Positions 48,202 to 59,576 of a DNA stretch of 64,000 nt are shown here, piece by piece. Numbering within the stretch: position 1 is the stretch's first letter; every line of letters starts with the position of its first letter. The notes beneath the pieces are model-generated. The model was not told where the DNA came from and made no database searches. It saw nothing but the letters and a program-made list of their open reading frames with translations. Both the position numbers and the translations under genes were made by a program. The DNA is taken from NCBI RefSeq assembly GCF_003590095.1, contig NC_039481.1, positions 5,456,001-5,520,000 on the forward strand, written 5' to 3'. This stretch comes from Trichoplusia ni. Taxonomy: Eukaryota > Arthropoda > Insecta > Lepidoptera > Noctuidae.

Positions 48202-49090
48202 GTACGTACCATTTTTATTTGGACCTTATTAAGTATAAAGTAGAAGTTATTAGTAAGTAGAGAGATAAACTGTCACTGTGTTTGTCGACCAGTTATAAAC
48301 AAGAAGCTCTAGCTTAAATATAAGCCGGCAGACTAATTGATGGAAAAGGTGACGATATGAGTCTAATTCACGCTCGAGTCAGGTGAATGTATAGCGTAGT
48401 AGTGCAATGAATTCCATATTAGACCAGAGGATAATGAGGAGATTCATGGTTTAGCAAATAAAGCAGTGTTGAATGAGATGCGTTACACAATATGTGCCCG
48501 TTGGCATACCAAAATGTTGTAGTTCAAGAATTAATGTGCTTTTTATATTTGTATGAGTTTATCATTTGTAATTGTATTAAATTTGAAGCTCACGCCTATG
48601 TGACGGTGCCATGATAACCTATCCGTTCTTACAGGGAAGGACACAGGTTATTCCCGAACAATCAAAAGCCTTGACTTAGCTCATTTTCACTTTGATCAAA
48701 AATAAACAGTGCCACCTGTGTTTATCTTGTTACGTCACACCATAATCAGTTCCACGCGAGTGAACGGTACACAACAAAGTAATCTAACGGCTAAACACAT
48801 TGGCAATACCATCAACTAGACGGTCAATAACCTATCGTGCTGTCTCGCTCTCACCACGACTCGTTTATAAACAGGATTTTAAATGAGTTGATGCTTTGTT
48901 AGTGGGAATACTGCATGGTAAACGGGCCAAGCTAAATGTTGTTGCTTTTACTCTGTTAGGGTTGATTTAAGTACAAAACACATGCAAAGAAACGTAATTA
49001 TCTTACCCTGTCACAAAATATATAGAAATAAACGGGAGTCAGGAATACGGATAGTCGACAACGCGGCGAACTATTTTTAGGTTATTTAAT
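48202..49090 (+). other. gene-free stretch after EFHC-like exon 3
   Basis: I looked for the next EFHC exon here and saw none. No repeat is clear. The 3' end contains GC-richer sequence (from about 49,090) that is probably the 5' UTR or promoter of the next gene. Confidence 0.4.
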
Positions 49091-49178
49091 TTGTGCGCGG
49101 TGCAAGGTCGCGCTCGGACGGAGACCGCGAGTGGGGCCCGCTATTGCGCGCTCTCGTTGAAGATCATAGGTCGGCAAT

Positions 49179-49254
49179 ATGGCGACGGCGACTTATTTGT
49201 TTTTATATTTCTTACTTTTGATATTATGTAGCACTGATTTCGTTTTTGCAGCAG
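49179..49254 (+). CDS. signal-peptide first exon of an unidentified secreted or membrane protein
   Basis: The ATG at 49,179 opens 25 codons plus one base ending GCAGCAG|GTATGT. The peptide MATATYLFLYFLLLILCSTD followed by FVFAA is a textbook signal peptide: a short polar start, a long Leu/Phe core, and a small-residue cleavage site. A phase 1 donor directly after the signal is the usual arrangement of modular extracellular proteins and receptors. A GC-rich 5' leader (49,090-49,178) precedes it. No following exon was recognised; the intron may be long and would then contain the MGST cluster on the opposite strand. Confidence 0.55.
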
Positions 49255-52200
49255 GTATGTATATAGCAGTAGAGATTGCCATGTGCTTTTACTTTCAAAA
49301 TGAAATTACTAAACGTGTGTTCTGTTGCTAGTTATAGTTATTCCATTCTAAAAGTATTCACAAAATTTGTCTCAACGTAAAAACTAAGTATTATTTAATT
49401 AAACGTTTGATCAGACAGTGTAATATACATTTTATTATTTTAAATTCAATACCGACCTTTGTGAACGCCCAAATATCCTAAGAATTTATTGCTTAGAGGA
49501 TTAGAAATCCTCTCAGAGAAAGCCAACGTTTCAGCGTTAAGTGGTTTTCGAGTCTCTTACTTCAATTTTAGTAAGTAACGGTTACAGAAGTGACTTTTAT
49601 TGAAGTGTCGCCGACTGCAATTCTCGCACTGTACCTAGATGAGTAGGTAAATATTGAAATAAGTTCACTCGTTAGTAGAAGAGTATCTACAACTGCAAGC
49701 TCCTACTGGTTGTCTATTTTGTTTAATTTTCGCTGGGTTTTTACACTTTGTTTTATAAAATATGGTGCTGGTGGCCTTGGTGTTTGTACACCGCAATAAA
49801 TTACAATTGTGCGAAATATTTCTGTTAACATAAAATTGTACCTTTTATAATGCACATTCACATTTACTATTTACTGATAAAGCATAAAAAATCGATAAGA
49901 TGAGAATACTAGGCCAGGTTGGTTTCTTGTAGGTTACCGTTGTTTATCTTCTTTTCTATGCAGTTCTGTTAGAAATAATGTATGAAGAAAACTAATGTGT
50001 ATTATGCCACACTAAATAATGCCAATAAATGTTTAGATTCGTTTTATATCCCAACGTTCCTGCGATATCTACATGACAAGAATAATAAGCCTTGCCTGCA
50101 TTACATAATCACATTCGTTTATCAGCAATGAAGCACCTGTAGATATTACCTGTTGTTATTTAGTTGGTATTGCATCATATCTCAACCTTGAAACTTATCA
50201 GTACAGTGTAATAAAACAAGCATAATCATTGTACATTTAAGTGACGTGATACCAAAGTATGAGTTGCTCAGTCCAAGCCTGTGACTCCTGTAGTCCAATT
50301 CGAGAGCGAATTAAATTCGTCTGCAGGTCTTACTGCTGTTTGTTACCTCAGCTTTTAAACTAATATAAGGGTTGCTGCATTGCAATATATAATTTTCTAA
50401 CACATTTAAAATTCAAAATGCGGTTCCCATCCAATAACAGAGCAATAATGCGAAACGAATGGCTGCCGTAAAACCGTCGAATGGCTTTCCGAATAAAGCC
50501 GAAAGGGAGGTCGTGGGGCTTAAAGAAATGTGTTTATTGTCGGGGAACAGCGGAACTGTCACGGTTATAGCCGGCACTGGCCAGCTAGTAAACTGATACA
50601 CGCCCTTTATGTTCTTTGCACTCAATTAGTTTCGGAGGTATCAAATCTCTGGGTTTACTGACCTGTCACCGCTAAATGGGGTAGGCTGTAAGTATTTAAT
50701 CTCCGAAAGTAGATGTTAGGATGAACATCGTTTGTAAAATGCCTTTTACGAAGTGAGTTTCAATGTCGTAGGTATAGTACCGCTGCTCAATGTTTTTAAG
50801 AAAAATATGACCACAAACGAAAAACATATGTAAAGTTTAAAATCTAATAAAAAGTCCCTAAGTCTACATCTTCAGTTTTACATACCCTGTCTGATATAAT
50901 TACAATTTATTATGCTTACCAACAACTGCGAGTATCTATCTATACCATCTGCTATGTTTATCATTCGATAAATGAGTAAGGAATTGATAACATGAAATAA
51001 TTTTGTGATATCTGTAACATACAAACTTACGTGTACTTACTGATTACAACATCATCGAATTATTTATTTTTGGTCTCTTCCTAAATATAGACATGACATA
51101 AAATGCGTATAAACTGTGTTAAAGCTTGGGGATGACAACGCGATTTAAACTGTAGAGAGCGAGCGAGACAAGTAGAATGAGCGAGAAAGTAAAAACGAGA
51201 AATACTGGATAAATATCAACCTCGCCCTAGCTATATATGTTTTTCTGAGATTCTTTAGAGATGGGGTAGCCCTAGGTGCATCTATAGAAGACAGACCATG
51301 GTTAAAAGCATTTTTAAAAGGGTTTCCGCCTTTTAAATTTTTTCATAGTATGTCACTTTTTTGTAATTCTCAGATTATTTTTTGGATAATTATATTACAG
51401 ATTTTTTTATAAATATTGTGCAATTTGTTGAAACAAAAGCAGTAACGACAGTTAGGCATCATGATGACTAGATATTTTGGTTGTTATCATCGAAGTCCCG
51501 AATAAACAACCAACGTCATAGAGTACGAACATGGCGCCCAACAACCGGTTCAAATTAGCAGATGTTTCAAATAATAAATAAAGTAGGTGTTCCTAGAGTT
51601 TCCTACTTTCAAATCTAGTTTTGCTGCAAAAATTAGGTTATTTAATCTTCGAACCGTTTATTTTTCTACCTATCACGATTACGATGAGCAAGTGAAAGAA
51701 ACACGCTGCAAGCCTGAAGATCCTGGTTCGGTCTTTGCCTTTTCTCGGGTGTCAGAGTTTTGATTCACCCCTAATGTGGCTCTACAAAATTCTCAGGTGT
51801 GCGGCTTTTCGCACGAATTTTCCTTTACTTACTTTTACCATTTTAGCAAATGAAAATTTCTTCTTAATTGTATTCATGGATACCGTCATCATAACCTACT
51901 GGTTGCATGCACTTGGTGCAGGCGGCGGTCGACCGGTTGTTAACGCGAGACTTGTCGTGATTTACGGTGTGTTTCTAACAATGGCCTAGGGTATTAAGCC
52001 TTTAGGAAAAAAAGAGTACGAGATTTACCAATTAAGTTCGGTCGTCAGATGGGGCGGCGGAAGGCCTCTTGGTCTCTTGGTCAGATTTCCGGGATGTTTC
52101 CCAGGTCGGTCGTTTAGGTCGCTCTCTCAAATTCCAGATGGACGATGCTTCAGACTTCGGCATCATCCGCCTTCCTTGTTATTCGTACTATCGGCGTTTG

Positions 52201-53070
52201 ATAAGGTACCGTGATTTTATCTCGATAAGTGAAACCGCGTAGTACACTTTGTATTATTAGACAGTAGGAACCTCCAGAGGTATCGACATAATTTTTTAAG
52301 TTGGATTGTTTTCGCCTCGAAATTCAGCTAACAATATTGTCTTTCCACGAGTTAGCTGTTCATAGTATTGATGGTAGTTTTTGTTATTGTCTCTCATTAA
52401 TAAATAGCGTTATCCTAACTATAGAGTCGAAACATACCTACCTAATGAGTGTTTTATCAAAACTTTATATTTACATTACATAGGACCTATTTGAATTGGC
52501 TTCACTTTGATAATGTTGTTCTCAGAGCTAAGCTTTATATTACCTACTCCCTATCTATCTTTTTTTATATATTACCTAATTTACCTTAATGACGTAATTA
52601 ATAGGCTCTAAGTGCGTCAATTTCCGTAAGATATAAAGTTAAAGGGGTATAATAAGTTTTCATGGGATTAATGTAATTATCTGAACCTTGTCCACCTTAA
52701 ACTGTTTTTTTTTTCTAATTTGCTTCGGATTTTAATTCCGTCCCGAAATTATACTATTGAACTTAAGAAAGATGGGGGAACAATCCAATTTTATGTGTAT
52801 GCGTTGTTTACTGTCGATTGAGCCTAGTTCGAACCTATGCAACAGCACCAATTGATGAAAGTATCGGGTTCCAAAAACAAAATAGTAAACGAACGATTAT
52901 GACTTCATTAAATTCACTTTATAGATAGAAAATACTGAATTGGCTTTTGGAAATAAAATACTAAAAATAATAACACAAAAGTTGTACACGAAACTACATT
53001 TTATTTAAATAAACTTAGTTAATCACTCATCAACAGTCTTACTCGTATTATTGCAAACATATTTCCGTAC
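49255..53070 (+). other. intronic or intergenic sequence
   Basis: No supportable gene. The plus-strand frames at 51,735-51,989 and 52,301-52,483 and the minus-strand frame at 50,413-50,625 have no recognisable domain. A moderately GC-rich patch at 52,040-52,180 remains unexplained. Confidence 0.4.
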
Positions 53071-53517
53071 TCACAGGGCACTAATATAATACAGTATTAC
53101 TTGAAGTCCCATGTAGATGTTTATAAGAAATGCCGAGGCAAATCCAAGTCCGCGCGCTGGTGACTGGAAAATGGCGTAAAAAACTGTGTGCGCGATCCTG
53201 CCCGCGGTGAAAAGTCTGAACAGCATTGTGGCGAGGAAGGCTGACGGTCCCGTGGTCAGGTACAGCGCGCCCAGCACCCAGAACGCTGGGATGTTCTCCA
53301 GGTCGTTGAGATGAGCTCGCCTCACTCGCTCCACATCTGGATCGTTGAGCTTCACTTGTCCGTTATAGTTTTTCGCATCCTCCTCGTTAGCAAATACCTT
53401 CTTTGAGGTCCGTACTTTCGCAGTCAGAAAAGTTACTGCAAACATTTTTATAGCCAAAATCGCGGAGTACACCATGTACGATTGGACCACAGGGTCTTGT
53501 AGAGATATCGACACCAT
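53071..53517 (-). CDS. microsomal glutathione S-transferase 1-like (MAPEG), paralogue 1
   Basis: This membrane enzyme of the endoplasmic reticulum or outer mitochondrial membrane conjugates glutathione to electrophiles and reduces lipid peroxides. It is a single exon of 148 residues, close to the family's 150-155. Four hydrophobic segments are visible (about 12-32, 75-95, 97-117, 124-144), and the MAPEG signature VERVRRAHLNDLENI lies at residues 62-76. Compared with paralogues 2 and 3 it is two residues shorter at 115-122 and has lost the PLPxPAR loop (here IFQSPAR). The start was chosen because the bases before the ATG (CAAACATTAAAC) are conserved among copies. The stop TGA lies within GTGAGTA, a donor-like sequence shared in position by all three copies. 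A minus-strand TATA box near 53,603 is upstream. Confidence 0.93.
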   Translation of the reverse strand: MVSISLQDPVVQSYMVYSAILAIKMFAVTFLTAKVRTSKKVFANEEDAKNYNGQVKLNDPDVERVRRAHLNDLENIPAFWVLGALYLTTGPSAFLATMLFRLFTAGRIAHTVFYAIFQSPARGLGFASAFLINIYMGLQVILYYISAL

Positions 53518-53600
53518 GTTTAATGTTTGATTGCGTTCACCAAGTTGCTACCACCTCGAAAATCAGCGAAGAATAACTTGTTGGGACATATTTTGAAGGT

Positions 53601-53640
53601 GTATATAATACCTACGATTGTAGTTTATCACGGTGAATGG
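53601..53640 (-). promoter_or_regulatory. promoter of MGST paralogue 1
   Basis: Read on the minus strand, TATTATATAC (53,601-53,610) lies about 85-90 bases before the ATG. The element TCACCGTGATAAAC, with its palindromic TCAC-GGTGA core at 53,628-53,636, lies just upstream. The same element precedes the other copies. Confidence 0.45.
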
Positions 53641-53865
53641 GTAGCTTTGTTGCTGTTATCGTTTGGTCATGCTTAGTTGACGGCATAGAGTAGGCACATA
53701 ATGCCAATTTTATCAAAGTGCGATATAATCATATTACTAATTCCCTTAAAAATTATGAAATTATTATTAATTTATCCATGACCTAATATTGTATTGCTTG
53801 CAAATATGATGCTTTCTTTTTGTTCTTCGGACTTATTAGTAACCAAGATAATAAAAAAATCCAAC

Positions 53866-54006
53866 TTATTGTTAAGAATAGTGTTTGTGTTTGTCTGCTC
53901 CCAATACGAGTTATATCAGAGTATTAAAAAAACGATTAATTTTGTTTATACTCTGATATAAAGTATAACTGATAGAGTTTAATCTATCAGTTACACTTAA
54001 CAATAA
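53866..54006. mobile_element. small inverted-repeat element with nested hairpins (MITE-like)
   Basis: Terminal inverted repeats TTATTGTTAAG (53,866-53,876) and CTTAACAATAA (53,996-54,006) match perfectly. Inside are two more perfect stems: TTATATCAGAGTAT with ATACTCTGATATAA (14 bases), and TAACTGATAGA with TCTATCAGTTA (11 bases). It has no coding capacity. Flanking target duplications are not evident. Confidence 0.6.
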
Positions 54007-54199
54007 TATTAAACGACAGAAATAGGTATCAAACTATATTTTAAATTAACAACTTTAGTTCATAATTGATTTGAATATCGTATCTTAGTAATTTTCCTCA
54101 ACTGGCTTCCTCAAAGCACATGATACATTTTTTTTTAGGTATAGCTATAATTCTATGAATTCACGAATCGATAATGGAATAAGCCTGTATAACTTTCTT

Positions 54200-54415
54200 A
54201 TTTAAATAACGACTCCCGCAGTAAGAAATTGAATCCTTGTGTCGCGGGGGGGGTTTTACAAACGTAGATAGTACATCCACATGCACAAAGACACCCAGAC
54301 TCAGAACAAGCATCCGTTGATCACACAAATGCTTGTCATACGTGGGGATCGAACCACGTCGCGCATAGAGTTTGGTGAGGTGACTTCAACCCCTCGGCTA
54401 TCCGTACAGTCAAAA
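54200..54415 (-). mobile_element. tRNA-derived SINE (family also at 55,795)
   Basis: On the minus strand it has a box A-like GGATAGCCGAGGGGTTGAAG, box B GGTTCGATCCCCACG, and then a body containing GTTCTGAGTCTGGGTGTCTT and a terminal CGACACAAGGATTCAAT. The body matches the copy near 55,795-55,998. Confidence 0.65.
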
Positions 54416-54461
54416 CATTAACTCTTGCATTTCTCCTAAGCAGCAGATACACCTACTATGA

Positions 54462-54551
54462 GGGCCATATTCTCGATGGAGTACACTTAGTGTGTATAAC
54501 TGGGCTTAGTGTGTATAGGGTCCTCTAGAGATGACGTCACTTCGTCACCAT
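54462..54551 (-). pseudogene. relic of a fourth MGST1-like gene (5' end)
   Basis: Around a minus-strand ATG at 54,551 the sequence resembles the start of the MGST genes: CGATTGCGT and TTCAATGTT on the 5' side, and GGGTCCTCTAGAGAT plus GGAGTACAC further in, in the same order as in paralogues 1-3. Insertions shift the frame, and a TGA appears five codons in. Beyond the first exonic 25-30 codons the homology is lost. Its upstream flank also keeps the shared promoter element (TCATGATGA at 54,651-54,659) and the GCTTATTAAGAT phrase of paralogue 2. Confidence 0.65.
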
Positions 54552-54844
54552 GTTCAATGTTCGATTGCGTACTCGGCTATTCAGTAATGGAATAATTGCT
54601 TATTAAGATGAATTCTAACAATGCACAGGTCTTGATACGATAGCCGTTTGTCATGATGACTGTTTGTTTTTGTAATTATCGCTTGGCCTTACTAATAGCC
54701 ACACGTACTGCTACACGTACACACAGACTGACGCGCATATAAGCGCATAAAAGGCATAGGGAAATTTGTTAATGGTTCTACAGCAAACAAGCACTTAGCA
54801 GAATCCGTAATGAAACTATGAAAGAGAAAAATACTAAAATCTAT

Positions 54845-55145
54845 CACTCTTCATTCGATTGTGTTGTGGTGGTCTTGCTGTTCTATTGATGGACTGGTAC
54901 GCTAGAGGTGCAAGTTCGATTCCAATGCAGGCCAAGTACTAATGTTACTTTTTCCAAGTTATATGTTCTTTATTTATTATTTGAAGATACCACTGACAAG
55001 CAATGGAAACAGCGAAAGGAAACCAGGATTCCAAATATTGCAATCTGAAGTCGTCAACCCGCAGACACCTAGCGTCGTGATCAATGCTCTAACGTGCCTT
55101 ATTCAGGCTCAGCAGTGGGACGTATATTATATAGGCTAGTATTAT
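54845..55145 (+). mobile_element. SINE with tRNA-like head and LINE-like tail
   Basis: Box B-like GGTGCAAGTTCGATTCCAAT is followed by a body with GACAAGCAATGGAAACAGCG and the tail phrase CTTATTCAGGCTCAGCAGTG, GGACGTATATTATATAGGCT. That tail is common to many lepidopteran LINE-derived SINEs. The short plus-strand frame inside it is not a gene. Confidence 0.6.
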
Positions 55146-55794
55146 TTACTCTTCGATTATACTCACACACTCGTCTTTCAGAATTTATAGCTATAGTACA
55201 CTACATTAATTTATTTACATTGGTTAGATATCAGTACACGTTGGCACCATGAAAACAGATAATAACACCCACTTATTAAATCAATATGTTTGCGAACATT
55301 TCGTGCAGTTTGAACAGAATAGCGTGCAAGCGACAATATGTTATAATAATTTTAGTTACGTAATGATATTCATTGTTCTTGGACATGTTATGTAGGAATA
55401 ATAATAGATTATTTAGGGTTTCGTAACCAAATAGCAGAACCGGAGCCTATTACTGAGACTGACTGATGCAGATGTCTGTCTGTCGATCCGTGTGTCGGTC
55501 TATACTATAGATCGAGATCACGGTCATAGATGTATTAGTTGGTGGGTGACAATCTTCCTACCAATTTGTTTATATTTCTCTTACTTGCAAGTCAGACTCG
55601 CACACAAATGGCTTGCCGTAGATATGTCAGACGCTCGTCGACCAAAAGCACCCTGGTTTCGTTGACCTGAACAGTAAGTAAATCGCTTGCGCATACACAG
55701 CGAGATTCCATATAGAAAAAGCATAGATGGGTATTTGCGAAAATGACTCGATCGTAGTATTTTTCAACAAACAAAGGAAGTTAATATTAAAAAA

Positions 55795-55998
55795 AAAAAC
55801 GACTCCTTCATTGGGAATATAATCTTTGTGTTGCGGGGGTTTTCCCAAGCATTCCAGTTACATTCAAAACGATACTCAGACTCGGAACATGCCTTCGTCA
55901 ATCAGTCAAAGTTTGTCCTACGCAAGGATCGAACCTGCAAAACGTTGCGCACAGGGAATTTTGAGTTATGATCTTTACCACTCGGCTATAGGTTAACG
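55795..55998 (-). mobile_element. tRNA-derived SINE, second copy of the 54,200 family
   Basis: On the minus strand it has box A TAGCCGAGTGGTAAAG, box B GGTTCGATCCTTGC, body GTTCCGAGTCTGAGTATC and tail CGCAACACAAAGATTATA, ending in an A-rich run. It is diverged from the copy at 54,200 but collinear. Confidence 0.7.
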
Positions 55999-56135
55999 AT
56001 ATCTATCGAACGAGTACTTCACATTTGTTTGTTTCAGATAACACTATCTCATAGATTAAAACACTCTTATTTGTAAATCAGGTGGGGCAAATATAGTGTA
56101 TGATTCTAATTTTAATAATGGCCTGCCACAAATCG

Positions 56136-56270
56136 AAAATTTTCCCGCAGGAACATAAAATCTACATAAATACTATTTGTTGCCTATGTGTTTATCCTGG
56201 TGATAAACTTTCTGTGAACCAAGTTTTGTCTAAATCCGTTCAGTTGTTTTGGCTTGAAAGAGGCACAATA
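56136..56270 (-). mobile_element. Lep1-type Helitron internal fragment
   Basis: On the minus strand it carries CTGAACGGATTTAGACAAAA, TTCACAGAAAGTTTATCA and GATTTTATGTTCCTGCGGGA, matching the family at 3,014 and 3,721. Both ends are missing. Confidence 0.6.
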
Positions 56271-56633
56271 ATCCATACATATAAACTTTATTTCTAGTTC
56301 TACAAAGATTAGTACAATTTAACTCCCGATAGACAACAAATTTGATTAGGTTCGTGCTCGTTTTAGACTTTTTATATTTATGGGTTAGGTATAACAACAT
56401 TCTTCTGCGAGTCAAAAACATTGCTTTTATTATAAACGTATACGTATAGGTTCCTAAACTGCTCAATTAAACTACGAGTATTGTTAAAATTACCAAAATA
56501 AAAAAAAACGACAAAAGTAGAAATAAAAACTATATTTAATGTAAACTTAATAAATAATCATCAATTTATAGTCTTTTTACAAAATAGTCTTCCCCAATCG
56601 AGTTGCACAATTAATATAATGTGTGCAGCTTAC

Positions 56634-57086
56634 TTACAGGGCACTGGCAAAGGTCTGAATAACTTTGAATCCCATGTACATGTTGATAAGAAGGGGTACA
56701 CCAAATGCGATTCCACGCGCCGGCGGGGGCAGTGGCTTCACAGCGTAGACGATAGTGTATATGATGCGGCCCGCTGTGAACAGTCTGAACAGCGTGGTGG
56801 CCAAGGAGGCTGACGGCCCCGTGGTCAGGTACAGAGCCCCCAGCACCCAGAATGCCGGGATGTTCTCCAGGTCGTTGAGGTGAGCGCGCCTCACTCGCTC
56901 TACATCTGGATCGTCGAGCTTCACTTTTCCTTTCGAGGCTTTCGCGTCCTCTTCGTTAGCGAATACCTTCTTTGTTGTCCGTACTTTTCCCGTTAGAAAA
57001 GCTACCGCAAACATCTTCATACCCAAAACCGCGGAGTACACTATGTACGATTGGACCGCTGGGTCCTCTAGCGATATCGTCGCCAT
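56634..57086 (-). CDS. microsomal glutathione S-transferase 1-like (MAPEG), paralogue 2
   Basis: A single-exon, 150-residue glutathione transferase of the same membrane family. The signature VERVRRAHLNDLENI is at 62-76, four hydrophobic segments are present, and the conserved PLPPPAR loop (118-124) is intact. The N-terminus is MATISLEDPAVQSYIVYSAV; the start context is conserved with the other copies (CAAACATTTAAC). The TAA stop lies in GTAAGTAAG, a good donor-like sequence at the position seen in the other paralogues, so a spliced 3' end is possible. It shares the head-to-tail orientation with its neighbours about 3 kb away on each side. Substrate cannot be inferred; detoxification or lipid-peroxide reduction is the usual family role. 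Confidence 0.94.
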   Translation of the reverse strand: MATISLEDPAVQSYIVYSAVLGMKMFAVAFLTGKVRTTKKVFANEEDAKASKGKVKLDDPDVERVRRAHLNDLENIPAFWVLGALYLTTGPSASLATTLFRLFTAGRIIYTIVYAVKPLPPPARGIAFGVPLLINMYMGFKVIQTFASAL

Positions 57087-57180
57087 GTTAAATGTTTGAT
57101 TACGTCCGGCACGCTCCTACTTGCTCGACATTCAACGTCGAAATGAATGCTTATTAAGATAAATATAAACAGAGTTTACG

Positions 57181-57222
57181 TATATATAAGAATATTACGA
57201 GAGTCGCTTGTCACGGTGACTG
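57181..57222 (-). promoter_or_regulatory. promoter of MGST paralogue 2
   Basis: A TATATATA run (57,181-57,188) lies about 95 bases before the ATG on the minus strand. TCACCGTGACAAGC, with its palindromic core at 57,211-57,219, lies directly upstream. It is the clearest copy of the shared element. Confidence 0.5.
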
Positions 57223-59272
57223 GGAACTTGTTTGTTATCTCTACCTCAGGTTTTAGAAAACAGTTTTGGTTTAGTTTTAAAACAGTTCGTCTTTTCGAAA
57301 ACAGACTAGTTTTTTTTTCTAGAAGGCGGTTTGTAGATAGAAAATTATTTAAAGTAAACACCCAGTATCAATAAAGTGGTGCAGAAAGTGAGAATTTGTA
57401 AGAGAGTTGCGAATTTTAGGATTGATTTACAAGATAACAGTTCTATCGTTGTTTTTTAGTAGAAAGTCAGTTTTTGTTAATTTGAATTCAATCATTAATC
57501 CAATCTTGTCAATTATGTGGCTAACATACACATAACATAACATCGTAGCTACATAAAATGCGGACAACATCACATACAATTGTTCTGAACCCAAAGTAAG
57601 TTGCTCAAGCACTTGTGTTATGGAATTCAGATACAACGAAGGTACCACAAACACCCAGACCCGAGGCAATGTAGAAATGTGAATTTTTACATTGACCCGA
57701 CCGGGGATCGAACCCGGGACCTCAGAGCTAGCGACACCTTGAAACCGGTGCGTACGCCACTCGACCACGGAGGTCGTCAAAACTACGACATAAAGCTACG
57801 ATGAATGCAAAAATCACAAAGTCATTCCCTCACCCTGTTTCGAATAGTCGATTTATGATTAAACGAAACGATATCTGTGAATCAGGTACATCATTAGACT
57901 ATAATTTAAATGTAAGTAATATACACGTAAAGTAATGTTTTATTCCACAATATCTTGCTCAAAATCCAAACGGGAATTTTGCAATTTGATGAGAATTGTT
58001 AGCTGCATATATTTTATTATCAATATAAGTGAAACAAAGCTTCTTTGACCATTTTAAGCGTAAAAATCAAATAATTACTTTCAGAAATAGTCACAAGGTT
58101 TGTTTTCAACAACAACAAAAAGGGCACTTATCACAGTGCTCTTTTTGATCTACATTGATGTGGATTAACATGAATCCCACCTGTGTGCTTGTTCATTAAA
58201 AATAAAAAATAAAATTTTAAAAAATACATTACCTTCACCCTAACACTAAGGGTACATACCCTATACGAATAAGGGTGAAAACTTATAATTAGAGTAACAG
58301 TACAATAAATAATTCTATCAAGGAATTATGACATTTGGATTTATGTATAAAATAAACTGTTCTCATCAAAAAATCTGCAGAAAAAAGAAAAATAAATTGA
58401 ATGTCTTCCTTTTTTCTCATGTCTTGATACACTTGGGTTCCTAGCTAATTTGAATTTTGGGACGTCTTTTTAGAGCACCAGCCACGAAGTTATTATTGAT
58501 GCCTGTTACCTAGTTAAGAGTGATACGACGGTACGTAATTAATATGCAATCAACTCGAAAAGTATTTCTTTAAATAGGAAGTAATTCTCAGCAGACATAA
58601 AAAAGAAGCAGGTTTTCAGTTCTCGTATAATTTTTTCATACGATACCGCAGAACTTTGGAATGGATGCACCGAGACTGTTGTTTTTTTTTTCATATAACG
58701 TGAAATAGTTTAGAAATAGTTTAAAATTTTATAAGTTTCTGACAGTATTTTTGTTTGAAGTCGTTTATATGTTGTTGTGGTTACGAAAATATTACAGTTA
58801 CCGTCATGTTCACTGCCATTATTATTTTCAATTAAATTACTAGTTTTACAGATTATTGCACAAGCTTTTTCTGCTAACAGATATTTAACAGCTGCTATGT
58901 ATCAATACGAACAAAATATAATGTAGTAAATGAGACTGAGTGTGTTTAATTGTTACATTTGCTTCGCATCACGCCTAAACATTATATCGATGAAAATATA
59001 AATATTTTTGTAATAAGCATGACCGATTTATTCGTTTAAGATCAATCTATCATCAAATTTGTGATTTATATAATAAAAATAATTATACCCAACAATATAA
59101 ATTAGGTTATCGTGTTTTATAAAGTTGTTTTGTAAAGAGCGTCGTTAGCAAATATTTTAATGAATAAACGGAAAACAGCAGGCTTACATCAATTAAGTAA
59201 TTCCATTACGTTATTAAAATCAATAACGGTGTAACAATTTGTCACCGGTGTACGAAATTTTATCATTTCAAG
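57223..59272. other. inter-paralogue spacer
   Basis: Contains the SINE at 57,600-57,775. The rest is AT-rich with no supportable gene; the frames at 57,147 and 57,427 are not real. Sequence similarity to other spacers is limited to the promoter-proximal part. Confidence 0.45.
57600..57775 (-). mobile_element. tRNA-derived SINE, well preserved head
   Basis: On the minus strand it has a tRNA-like head GACCTCCGTGGTCGAGTGGC, box B CCGGGTTCGATCCCCGG, then the TCGGGTCTGGGTGTTTGTGG body. The B box with its full stem is intact, and this is the best preserved SINE in the window. It is too diverged outside the boxes to be a working tRNA gene. Confidence 0.75.
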
Positions 59273-59576
59273 GTCATTCATTTCGTAAATTGCTAATCTT
59301 CTTCTTCTAATATATAAAATTCCCGTGTCACGATGTTAATTACCGTACTCCTCTGAAACGGTTCGACCGGTTTTTATGAAATTTTGTATACATATTGGGC
59401 AGGTCTGAGAATAGAACAACATCTATTTTTCATACCCCTAATTGCTCACATAAAAAAAAATATTTTGTTTTTGGACGAAATTGTTTGTTTTTTTTATATT
59501 GTGGCATCAAAAATACATACAACTAGAAAAATATATACATATTCGGCTAAACAACGTTTGCTGGGTCAGCTAGTAT
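59273..59576 (+). mobile_element. Helitron-like non-autonomous repeat
   Basis: It begins near TTCTTCTAATATATAAAATT, with CGTGTCACGATGTTAATTAC and AACGGTTCGACCGGTTTTTA inside. It ends AACGTTTGCTGGGTCAGCTAG followed by T. The TC-like start, CTAG end and T border fit a Helitron, and the wording is a familiar lepidopteran repeat. A short plus-strand frame inside it is not a gene. Confidence 0.5.

Noticed and set aside
48036..48260. 74-residue frame over EFHC exon 3
   Set aside because: A different phase of the same bases; the DM10 phase between acceptor and donor is the real one.
57700..57772. Possible functional tRNA gene
   Set aside because: Box B and its stem are good, but the rest does not fold as a cloverleaf by eye and the flank has a SINE body, so it is a SINE head.
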